From: Nematostella vectensis
Taxonomy: Eukaryota > Cnidaria > Anthozoa > Actiniaria > Edwardsiidae
Direction of reading: 5' to 3'
Length of the DNA stretch: 60,000 bases
NCBI RefSeq assembly: GCF_932526225.1
Contig: NC_064035.1
Span: 11,397,296-11,457,295 of the forward strand
Part shown: positions 12,201-19,200 of the stretch, in pieces
How positions within the stretch are numbered: the stretch's first letter is position 1
How the letters are laid out: every line of letters starts with the position of its first letter
Notes under the pieces: model-generated
Databases searched by the model: none
What the model was told of the DNA's origin: nothing
What the model saw: the letters and a program-made list of their open reading frames with translations, nothing else
Translations under genes and position numbers: made by a program

Positions 12201-12452
12201 AGAGAAATTCTAGGATAAAAGGAATTAACTAAAGAAAGAAATCAATAAATGTGCCCTTGCTAACCATTCAACTCGCTCTTCTCTTTGACTTCCTTGTATT
12301 CAAGAACTATGCAAATTAGAAATGGTTATGATTTTGTTTTCTTATTCAACATTTTTGAATGGAAACCAGCATTAGGGGAAAAATATAGGCTATAACAGGT
12401 CCTACCAGGTACAAGGTCGTCCCCACTAGAAGGGGATGAAGATGGACTACCT
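174..12452 (-). CDS. Minus-strand multi-exon gene of unknown function (3' part), overview
   Basis: Thirteen exons chain in one frame: 12452-12406, 12124-12080, 11975-11928, 11712-11674, 11141-11094, 10722-10598, 9768-9671, 9497-9427, 8856-8767, 8439-8321, 7963-7910, 7591-7561 and 256-174. All have AG acceptors and GT donors. From 12124 onward the coding length is 849 nt after the split codon, exactly 283 codons with the stop. The first four exons give a Ser/Pro/Asp-rich, probably disordered segment. The next five give an ordered region with Cys and hydrophobic stretches (for example GQMWYHTQALGDLCVVLENY). A Lys-rich run (KEKKEKKKKRRNK) and an acidic/Ser tail ending QSRDNTS follow. No signal peptide or membrane helix is visible in the part seen, and the basic run could be a nuclear signal (inference). 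I do not recognise the family. The 5' end is not found and must lie upstream of 12452 or in unseen small exons. Confidence 0.75.
257..1677. other. Intron segment without recognisable gene
   Basis: This is the 3' end of the 7.3-kb last intron of the minus-strand gene. It is AT-rich, with short A and T runs and a (CAAA)n stretch at about 1467-1488. No exon with credible splice sites and no coding bias was seen on either strand; the short ORFs at 1166-1620 lack support. Confidence 0.5.
1467..1488. repeat. (CAAA)n microsatellite
   Basis: Five uninterrupted CAAA repeats lie in the intron. Confidence 0.9.
1678..2907. mobile_element. Foldback element with about 155-bp inverted arms
   Basis: The left arm (about 1678-1833) and right arm (about 2749-2907) are inverted copies of each other, roughly 90% identical by eye. 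Each arm is built of short repeats of the type GATCCCAGGACCCGAAAC. The outer ends are ACATGTGTGG on the left and CCACATGTGT on the right. The 0.9-kb interior (1834-2748) is AT-rich, with no transposase ORF. This is the layout of a non-autonomous foldback or long-TIR MITE-like element. I could not identify a target-site duplication or assign a superfamily. Confidence 0.75.
3000..6929. repeat. 112/107-bp satellite array (about 36 copies) in an intron
   Basis: GTCCAGATATAGGCTAATCC starts recur at 3000, 3112, 3224, 3336 and 3448 (112-bp steps), then 3555 (a 107-bp step). Units come in two lengths that differ in the linker after GGCAAAAATTAA: a longer linker with CCGGCAT(A/C)AATAGG and a shorter one with AAAAAATAGA. 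The core is almost invariant and holds the imperfect palindrome ATATAGGCTAATCCTATAT, followed by AAGGAGTCCAG. The linker CCGGCCCCAATAGG recurs near 3739, 5273 and 6166, which shows a higher-order pattern. The last unit (from about 6876) is degenerate. Neither unit length is a multiple of three, and no ORF crosses the array. Confidence 0.95.
6930..7560. other. Intron segment between the satellite and the 31-bp exon
   Basis: AT-rich intron sequence. A plus-strand ORF at 7122-7364 with a hydrophobic start has no splice or homology support. Nothing else is visible. Confidence 0.4.
7561..7591 (-). CDS. 31-bp micro-exon of the minus-strand gene
   Basis: On the minus strand the acceptor is AATTGTTGCAG and the donor is GTAAGT. 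The exon reads TFIGGNDTTI and enters in phase 0 from the exon at 7910. It leaves one G that completes an Asp codon with the last exon, 7.3 kb away. Both neighbours are in matching phase, which is the main support for such a short exon. Confidence 0.65.
7592..7909. other. Intron
   Basis: AT-rich intron of the minus-strand gene; nothing else is seen. Confidence 0.5.
7910..7963 (-). CDS. Minus-strand gene exon (acidic segment)
   Basis: Fifty-four bases, phase 0-0, with donor GTAAAG. It encodes TGYDPDMDSKSDTGEEHE, a short acidic and probably disordered stretch that follows the Lys-rich exon. Confidence 0.75.
7964..8320. other. Intron
   Basis: Intron of the minus-strand gene; AT-rich, nothing notable. 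Confidence 0.5.
8321..8439 (-). CDS. Minus-strand gene exon with Lys-rich run
   Basis: The acceptor is CTTTAATAG and the donor GTGGGT. The exon reads VNLSTFDGRVILKALSIKEK and then a strongly basic KEKKKKRRNKDNKK. The basic run could be a nuclear localisation signal or a nucleic-acid contact (inference). It joins the previous exon through a split Asp codon (G plus AT). Confidence 0.8.
8440..8766. other. Intron
   Basis: Intron of the minus-strand gene. A longer minus-strand ORF (8474-8950) reads through it from the 8767-8856 exon and is not taken as coding here. Confidence 0.5.
8767..8856 (-). CDS. Minus-strand gene exon
   Basis: The exon has a T-rich acceptor ending TTTTAG and donor GTTGGT. 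It encodes SRNHGHGREPILLVLRAIG and then SNLGVVARAE. The hydrophobic ILLVLRAIG stretch looks like a core strand or helix of a folded domain. Entry and exit phases match both neighbours. Confidence 0.8.
8857..9426. other. Intron
   Basis: Intron of the minus-strand gene; AT-rich, with no second gene or clear repeat visible. Confidence 0.5.
9427..9497 (-). CDS. Minus-strand gene exon
   Basis: Seventy-one bases with acceptor TTTTATTAG and donor GTATAG. It encodes DVEDLEVKPLLCVCFEGTDD and then ERA. The first G completes an Arg codon with the upstream exon, and the last G opens a Val codon. Confidence 0.8.
9671..9768 (-). CDS. Minus-strand gene exon
   Basis: Ninety-eight bases with acceptor CTTTGTTTAG and donor GTAAAC. 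It encodes ACIQAKYSGRSLLICSGVEP and then DEPANYMLASFF. It enters in phase 0 and leaves two bases of an Arg codon. It has clear coding character, with no stop in the used frame. Confidence 0.8.
9769..10597. other. Intron with a hairpin element near its 5' end
   Basis: An intron of the minus-strand gene, 829 bp long. A plus-strand ORF (9907-10131) has no support and may be part of a decayed insertion. The only structured part is the hairpin at 10260-10322. Confidence 0.5.
10260..10322. repeat. 63-base inverted repeat (hairpin)
   Basis: TACCCTGGTTCCAGAGC pairs with GCTCCGGAAACAGGGTA, and inside it GAACGTCTCT pairs with AGAGAAGTTC around an AAAT loop. It may be the tip or remnant of a palindromic MITE. 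No flanking duplication was identified. Confidence 0.7.
10598..10722 (-). CDS. Minus-strand gene exon
   Basis: The acceptor is TTTTTATTTAG and the donor GTACAG. The 41 codons read GTVREDEYEFGFLNQSITKG and then QMWYHTQALGDLCVVLENYH plus Q. This is the longest exon of the gene and its most domain-like part, with aromatic residues and alternating hydrophobics. I do not recognise the family. Confidence 0.8.
10723..11093. other. Intron
   Basis: AT-rich intron. It contains an ACAGTATAATGGATCTC motif that recurs in variant form near 11233 and 13845 and may be the end of a dispersed DNA element. Confidence 0.4.
11094..11141 (-). CDS. Minus-strand gene exon
   Basis: Forty-eight bases with acceptor TTTTTTTTTCAG and donor GTAAGA. 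It encodes EFLKEINLHSSFGVV and joins the next exon through a split Val codon. It is a phase 1-1 exon like the three Ser-rich exons before it. Confidence 0.7.
11142..11673. other. Intron with a decayed copy of the 11928-11975 exon
   Basis: Around 11430-11475 the minus strand has a TTTGTAG acceptor-like site and a stretch resembling the exon at 11928-11975 (shared CCATGACAGAG and CCATCACC-like words). It has an insertion and no donor at the matching place. It looks like a dead duplicate of that exon. Confidence 0.5.
11674..11712 (-). CDS. Short Ser/Lys-rich exon of the minus-strand gene
   Basis: Thirty-nine bases, phase 1-1, with donor GTGAAT. It encodes LSTPIKKTASSK and resembles the exon at 12080-12124 (CC-CT-AGC start, Lys-rich end). 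The two probably arose by tandem duplication of an exon pair. Confidence 0.6.
11928..11975 (-). CDS. Short Ser/Asp-rich exon of the minus-strand gene
   Basis: Forty-eight bases, phase 1-1, with acceptor TTTGATTGTAG and donor GTGAGT. It encodes HDRDPSPSSSDEYNQ, likely disordered and a plausible phosphorylation region (inference from composition). Confidence 0.65.
12080..12124 (-). CDS. Short Gly/Lys/Ser exon of the minus-strand gene
   Basis: Forty-five bases, phase 1-1, with acceptor ATCTTCTAG and donor GTAAAT. It encodes LSNPGKGKSTDPSK and is paired with 11674-11712 as a duplicate. Confidence 0.65.
12406..12452 (-). CDS. Most upstream minus-strand exon seen
   Basis: Forty-seven bases with acceptor CCACCTCAG and donor GTAGGA. 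In the frame that joins the 12124 exon in phase it encodes GSPSSSPSSGDDLVP. It enters with two bases of a codon from an exon I could not locate, so the gene start is missing. Confidence 0.55.
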
Positions 12453-12470
12453 CTGAGGTGGACTATATGC

Positions 12471-12590
12471 TTCACGATTTCGAAATCGTTCACGATTTTT
12501 AAAATCCTTCACGATTTCGAAATCGTTCACGATTTTTAAAATCCTTCACGATTTCGAAATCGTTCACGATTTTTAAAATCCTTCACGATG
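12471..12590. repeat. 37-bp tandem repeat with perfect palindrome
   Basis: Three full units start at 12471, 12508 and 12545, with a partial fourth at 12582. Each carries the perfect 14-bp palindrome CGATTTCGAAATCG followed by the near-palindrome GATTTTTAAAATC. Confidence 0.95.
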
Positions 12591-12904
12591 GCCCAGGACG
12601 GTGAACTGATCCGGGTTCTCAGGGCATAAGTATTAGTCAGTATTGGTTGGGCTTGACTTTTTCTTGGATCTTGGATCAACTACACGTCCACCAACTCCGG
12701 GTGATAAATCTGATTTGGGAGAAATTTTAGAAACCACTGCAACCAGTCTACAGCCATCGGATGCAATTAGACTCTGTACCTAGGGCTTTTACAATTGTAA
12801 TAATTCAAATGTATTGTTTTATCCCGTTGATTGTTAGTCAATCGGCACTGTTTGCCAGGTAAAACGACATCCCTGAAGATGCCATTTTTTGTAATAATTT
12901 ATTT

Positions 12905-13045
12905 ATAATCAAAATACAAATTTGTGTAATTATGATTCTATAATCTAGATGTCATTTTGTGTAATCATCAGTCTTTAACCAAGATATCATTTTGTGTTTT
13001 GATCAGTCTATAACCAAGATGTCAGTTCGTGTTTTTATCATTCTA
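12905..13045. repeat. 35-bp imperfect tandem repeat
   Basis: About four degenerate units of the type CTATAACCAAGATGTCATTT-TGTG, each ending in a TCAGT-like word, lie directly upstream of the first channel-gene exon seen. Confidence 0.7.
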
Positions 13046-13085
13046 TAATCAAAGGAAATGTCTTACACTTGTCCTTATGCAACAG

Positions 13086-13219
13086 GTAGAAACGTCAGTC
13101 GGCTTAAAATTAAAATTGAAATAGCATATACCTATGGACAGTGGGGTCTGCCAGAAAATGACGGTTTACCGAAAATAAGCGAACAACAACTGGCGGAATT
13201 TGGGGTTACCCAAGACAAG
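13086..13219 (+). CDS. Channel gene exon, N-terminal region, part 1
   Basis: The acceptor is CCTTATGCAACAG and the donor GTGAGA after GACAAG. The exon reads RNVSRLKIKIEIAYTYGQWG and goes on to ISEQQLAEFGVTQDK. An in-frame ATG at 13058 would start with MSYTCPYATG, which is not a signal peptide, so I prefer an internal exon with an unseen 5' exon. The family of residues 1-122 is not recognised; no Cys is seen in it. Confidence 0.55.
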
Positions 13220-16200
13220 GTGAGAGATGTTATTTGTTGCTATGAAACAGGGGTTTCTGTCCCATCGTTTCATTCATAGTTTGGTTTGCCATTTCCTTCT
13301 AGACAACAAAAAATCCCACCCATCCCCCTGCCGGGTTGTTGCCTCAACGGATTTTCTGTGGTGGTTTGAATGTTCCTAACTAGCTTTATTCTAGAATTGC
13401 CTCTATGCTCATGCTGCTCACCTTTCATATACACTATCTTCACAAACCCCCCACAACCAAACTTACGCAAACACCGCAAAAAATGCCAAGATTACTTTGC
13501 CATGATAGAAGCTGACTCAATATTGTCATCAAGTCTCGTCTGATGAATAAAGCCAATATCACAATGAAACTCCAACGTATTTTAATACAAAGGCGACCAT
13601 TACAAATCTACAAATGCTATCCCGTAAATTTCTAAATAAGGGTGGTGAGATGATCATGAATTTCTCTCCAATTATCGATTCCACTTACATCATGCAAACA
13701 ATATGTCTTCTGTGTACAGATAAACGCCCTCTATGGGGGAGAAAATGGGGTACAGGGCAACCCACCGAAAGTGCTGGACACAAACGTGATGTTAGTATGA
13801 ATGAAATATTGCGCTAACTTCTTGAAACCCCTATAGTGCCATTTACAGTATAATGGAACCCTGATATAACGATATATCTCGATATAACCATATCCAATGA
13901 TTATTTGTTAGCAAAATGATCGAGTTCTTGTATGATACTGGAAACTGAAAAGCACGTATGATATTAACATATTCTGTCCTTGTTCTTCTAAAGGTCTTCG
14001 CCCGGTAACGAAAACACGCTTGTGGCCTTGATGTTGGAATTCAGCCCTGCTGGGTACGAGGCAGCCAGGGGCTTTATACATCACATTGAGACCAACAAGA
14101 CACTCAACTCCCTCTACGATATATTAAACGTGATTTCTATCGCATTCGACAATGGTAAGCTGAACTATAATTCCCATATGTTAGGTGGGGTACTCTCTAT
14201 TAGGTAGTTACTCTGTTAGGTGGATCTCCTTTGTTAGGTAGGTACTCTATGTTAGATGAGTCCTTTATGTATTTTCTCTCCTTCCTCTCCCTGACCTATC
14301 CATATTCCATTGCCAATTTTTTCTATAAATGCACTTATTTGTACTACACATTTATTCGGCCATTATATTATCTTTTTTCTGCTTTTCCCGTTATTTTGTC
14401 ATTGTTCCACCTCACCTCCATATACCTCGCCATATTCCCCTTCCATTGCTTGTGCACTCCCTCAAACCATTTCTCACTCTCCATTTATCTTTACGCGTTC
14501 CACCCTCTCCCTCACCCCCTTCCTATGTCCCCTTCGTTCATTTGCCTGGCCTCTTTCCCAAAACCAATGCCTTCCTATTTAACCAATTTTTATTTGTATT
14601 TAGTTTCGCCATTCCTTATACTTGATATCTATTATCCTCGGCATACGCAGCAGCCGAAATTTTGTTGTTGTTCGCTTTTGTTGTTTGCAGTTTACTACAA
14701 GCCTGTCAGCATCCTTTCAGTTACTGCTTCTGGTAATTCTGCTAACATCTCGTGGACCGCGTTCCACGATACTGCTCACAATGGTTTATACCAAGGATTC
14801 AAGATAGAGCTTTACAATGGTTCAGCAGTCGTGCTGGATCATAGATCTGCCGAGTGGTCGACTAATGTGACCGGACTTAGACCTTTAACTAACTACACCG
14901 CAAGAGTCGCCCCTTTCACCATGGAGGGAGTTGGCAACTGGAGTGAGACTGTGAGCTTTACCACCCCTGATCTACGTGAGTGTGGCGGAGCCCCATGCAG
15001 ATAAGGAGATATCTATCTCCTTACTACAATTTACACAGCTCCAACTAGAAAATGATAACCAATTCTAAAGAAACGATTAAATAAAAAATAACATTGGGAC
15101 TGGAGATCGGTAATGCCTGGTGCACACAAGTGACATAATGACATAACAACATAGGCGCGCGCACTCTTTTAAGGCCGATATAACGACACATGGACATAAT
15201 GACATAAAAGAAGAAAAAAAACATGTTTTTCTCTTATGTCGTTATAACGGGCTTCTGTCAAAATGTCGAACCATTCACACTTGAACATATGAACATAAGG
15301 GTGAACGCGCCTATGTCATTATGTCACTAGTGTGCACCAGGCATAAATGCGGCTTGAAGAAGGTGGCCGCTTTGAAGCGGTATATAATGTTTGATTGATC
15401 AACGTTTCGTGACTTGACTGTGATTTCGATTATCGGTTAATGGACTTGCCTCCGTATTTTCGTTTTTGTAAGCTCAAGTTGTGGTACGATGTTGCCGTGA
15501 TAGTGGTAAAGTTGAATAAGCTGCAGATGGTGTTGATAATTTATGTTACTGTGCCTTCTACCCTACAGCTCCTGAGGTCGCACCAGATGGTCTCACCGCT
15601 CACGCACTGTCACCTAGCGCTGTACGCGTTAGCTGGAACAGGCTCGAATCCGTAGCTTTCAATGTGCTTGCATACTGGGTGGTGTACTCAGAGACTGGTA
15701 GAGCAGGATCTTTGTTAACAGATATAAAGATAATTGCCGGTGCCTCTTCCAACACCATAGATATCGGCAACCTGAAAGCATCTACATCGTACAGTATCGG
15801 AGTACAAGCTGTTTCGACTTTCCCAGGACCGGCTAGTGATCCTGTGAATGTGACAACACTGGATGGAGGTATGTACGCTTGGAATCACCTGATTGCCTGA
15901 TTAGCCTCTTGCAGGCTACAGGTAGATGGCTTCATTATGTCGGATTTGAGGCAACACGAGCTGAGCGGGTTAGCAAAAATTAAGAGGCACAAGAACCAAC
16001 TTTACCGCGTTATCCCAATTCATAGATCCGACATGTCAATCACGCGCACACGAATAGCCAATCAGGAAAGAGATAGTGCAATAACAGCCATGTGGTCCCA
16101 CAAATGTCCCACAAAAAGTCGGCAATCGACACCGAAAAAGATTGGTTTGAGATATTTTTCTGCGAATCTGGACAAGCAAATAAGGACTCTCCGGTCCGCG

Positions 16201-19200
16201 TAGAAAGTGCTAGCCCTGTTTTCTTTGCCCGGCCGCTTTTAGTGTAGAGTTGGGACTCAATTGTAGAAAAACACGTAAAATGTACCACGAAGAAACGAAA
16301 AACAAAAAGCAAAACCATTAAACTTGTGTTTGATATTATACCTAGGCCTAATCTTGACGTTTGCCGATAAAACTTGTAGTTAGAAGTTGGTCGTAAACAG
16401 CGAATTCGATCTCTTCTGATTTTCCCCGCACTTAAATCACTGCAAGTTGACAAAAATATGTTTGAAAACACATAAACACTTAGTACCTACCGTAGAGAGC
16501 ACCGCTTTATCTTATCATTTCCAATTTTTCGTATTTTAAGCTGGATTCGTGCCGTTTTCATTCAACAATCAAACTCGTAGTTATCTATTTCTATGCTTCA
16601 TTCTCTCAAGATTTTCACCAAGCTTGGACAACAAGACAAGTTTTTATCATGTTAGGTTACTGTGCTTTATTTTCCAAGTCGCAGGAAAACCCCTATAAAC
16701 GTCTGTATTTAAAATAACTCCAGGCAGTACTCACTGACTTCATCCGACATGTTGTGCGACTTTTGTGGGACATTTGGGTTGCACTTCGCTGGCTTCTATT
16801 TGCTGCTTTCTGATTGGATATTCGTGCGCGCGTCGGATCTATGAATTGCTGTATGGTGGCCGATTAGCCGAGAGATCACGTTTTCGTAAAATCACATCAT
16901 CCACATATTCATAGTTTGACATGTAATTCAAGTTTGCGCGATTAACCAATCTGTAGTGAGGTGTAGTAATGACAGCTTTATTGTCTCACAAAAGTCCCAT
17001 AAAATGTTTCACAGAGACTGCAATCGCGACGGCAAAAATATGGGATTCAGGTGATTTCCTGCGAGTTCGGAGGCACATGAAGACTTGACGGACAGCTTAG
17101 ATAATGCTAAACTTGTTTTCTTTGACAAGCCACCTCTGGTTTGAGATAAAACTAAAGTGCTAAACTAAAAGTGCAGGAAAAGCGAAAAATTTGCTATGAT
17201 TATGATAAAAGGCGAAGTGGAATGCAAATGTTTTACCATTAAACCTGTTATTTTCTAATCCTGTTGTATACATGGTGTATCGTACTACCCTATCTTATTT
17301 CAACTATATATAAGAATGATGTTTTCGTTTGTATTTTTAGTGCTTTTTAGGGAAAGCTGCAAATTTATATTATTTTCGCCGATTGTAGTTCGTAGTCTAG
17401 AGTCAAACGAAAGTGCCTTTCTCTCTACTTTTCCCGCATTGAAGCCACTGCAAGTTGACGAGAATAACAGTTACCTACCAAAGTGAGCACTGCTTTGTCT
17501 GATTGGTTCAAAGTTTCGTTTTTGTATCAGTATTCATGTGTTTTCGTGTCATCTCGATGTTATTCATTCTTTTATCTCGTAGGTAAAGTTTCCTTTTTTC
17601 GTTTCTCTATAATAATTTCATCCAGCTTTGGTAACAAGACAGGTCGCCGACTACCAACCAGTCACGTGATGGTGCTTCACTTCCAAAAGTGGCTGGAAAA
17701 AGACCACCCCCCCCCCCCCCGAAAAAAAATGTCTATATTTTGCTCTCTCTTGCCGACTCGGTAATGCTTATCTTAGCTGGCTTCTTTTTTCTGCTTTCTG
17801 ATTTGAAATTGGTGCGCGCGTCGGAACAATGAAATGCCTGATGCAATACAGTTTTGTGGGTCTAATCAATCGAGAGTCAGTCGGTAGGTTACACGTTTCA
17901 GACTAACGGAACATTTTACACCATTAACGGAAAACTCATAGTACAGCTCCTTTGACAGAAACCTTTGACATAACCCGAAATGACACAATTCACCAGTATT
18001 TGTTATCTTCTCTTTGTAACTCCTTGTAGCCCCAAGCGCTGGACCGCCGACAAGTGCGCACGTAGTTAACGGAACCGCCCTTCGGGTGGAGTGGGGAGAG
18101 ATCCCTGAGGCTTCTCGTAATGGGAGAATCACAGGTTATGACATCGCATGCAAGGAAAATATCAGCTCGACCATCGTTGTTAGTGAAAGGGTTCATGCTA
18201 ACAGAACTAGTGTTGTGATCGACGGGCTGGATTACGACACTGTGTATAAAGTGACCGTGAGTGGAAGAACGTCTGGTGGACCTGGGAATGCGACCCTTGT
18301 ACTGGCGAGGACTCAGTATGGAGGTACGATTCGTGATGCTGGTATTTATTATGATATTGGTGACAATATAAGTGTTGAAGACTATAGTGTTAAAAGTGAT
18401 GATGATGTTGTTGCTGTTGAAATGTGCAGATGATGGTTTTAAGGATGTTGTGATAATAATAATGTTGTGGCGATAATGTTCAAGAAGTCATGGTGGTGAT
18501 GGCATAAATAACGAACGAGAGAGAGAGAGAGAGAGAGAGAGAGCGATAGTGTTGGCGCGAAAAGAAATTCATAATTGTAACGTTCCTTATCTGACTGCCC
18601 TTAGTTCCTTCCATTGCCCCGCGGAACGTGACGGTAGTGGATACCAACAGCACTGCCATCCGCCTAAGCTGGGACTCTCTGACGCGAAAAGAGGCACGCG
18701 GCCCCCCTGTTGGGTATTACATCGCTTTGCTGTCGTTGAATAACTCACATGTTGAGGAGTTCACCGTAATGCTCTCGTCAGCATGTGGGTCGACGGTGGT
18801 GGTCCAGGACTTGCGACCTGTTACCATGTACCTGATCCAAGTAGCCGGGTTCACAATTCAAGGAGCTGGACCTCTTGCCAATCTTAACGTGACCACAGCA
18901 GAAGCCGGTATGTGGCTTCGCGTGGGTAAACCGCGTAAAGTCTGCAATCTAGCCCAGACGGACGGACGAACAAACAACAGACAGACAAACGGATCCTTAA
19001 ACTTTCAGGGCCAATCTATCTTACAAATTTCATGCAAGTGTTCCACTAAAGGATAAAAGGCTACAAGAGCCAACAAGTATCACCGGCTTCATAATCAAAC
19101 TGTTTTCTATGACTTTTCCTTCCTTAGTTTAAACACAAGTATCATGATTGAATTATTATATGATAATACTTTAATACTTCTCCCTATGCCTTATTGTGTA

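Larger units (their letters stand above)
12453..13085. promoter_or_regulatory. Gap between the two divergent genes; possible shared promoter region
   Basis: The minus-strand gene runs left from here and the FN3 channel gene runs right, so the two are head to head. The gap holds a palindromic 37-bp repeat (12471-12590) and a 35-bp repeat (about 12905-13045). No TATA box or start exon could be fixed for either gene. One or both genes may still have a small first exon here. The promoter role is an inference from position only. Confidence 0.3.
15869..18029. other. 2.2-kb intron with two related foldback elements
   Basis: The intron between FN3-2 and FN3-3. Almost all of it is occupied by two diverged copies of one inverted-repeat element (16016-16848 and about 16907-17836) plus a C homopolymer near 17707-17720. 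No exon was found inside. ORFs at 15937-16203 and 16040-16471 lie in the first element and show no coding evidence. Confidence 0.6.

Noticed and set aside
12256-12290. Extra minus-strand exon (EVKEKSELN-like)
   Set aside because: Acceptor and donor exist, but its entry phase does not match the exon at 12406, while skipping it restores the frame.
13058-13085. Translation start of the channel gene at ATG 13058
   Set aside because: It would give MSYTCPYATG with no signal peptide, which is unexpected for an FN3 receptor. A good acceptor lies at 13085. Not excluded.
14231-14690. ORF running through the intron into FN3-1
   Set aside because: The upstream part is pyrimidine-rich low-complexity sequence. 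A good acceptor at 14690 and the matching phase from 14154 explain the FN3 exon without it.
16040-16471. 143-codon minus-strand ORF
   Set aside because: It lies wholly inside a foldback element with no transposase motifs.
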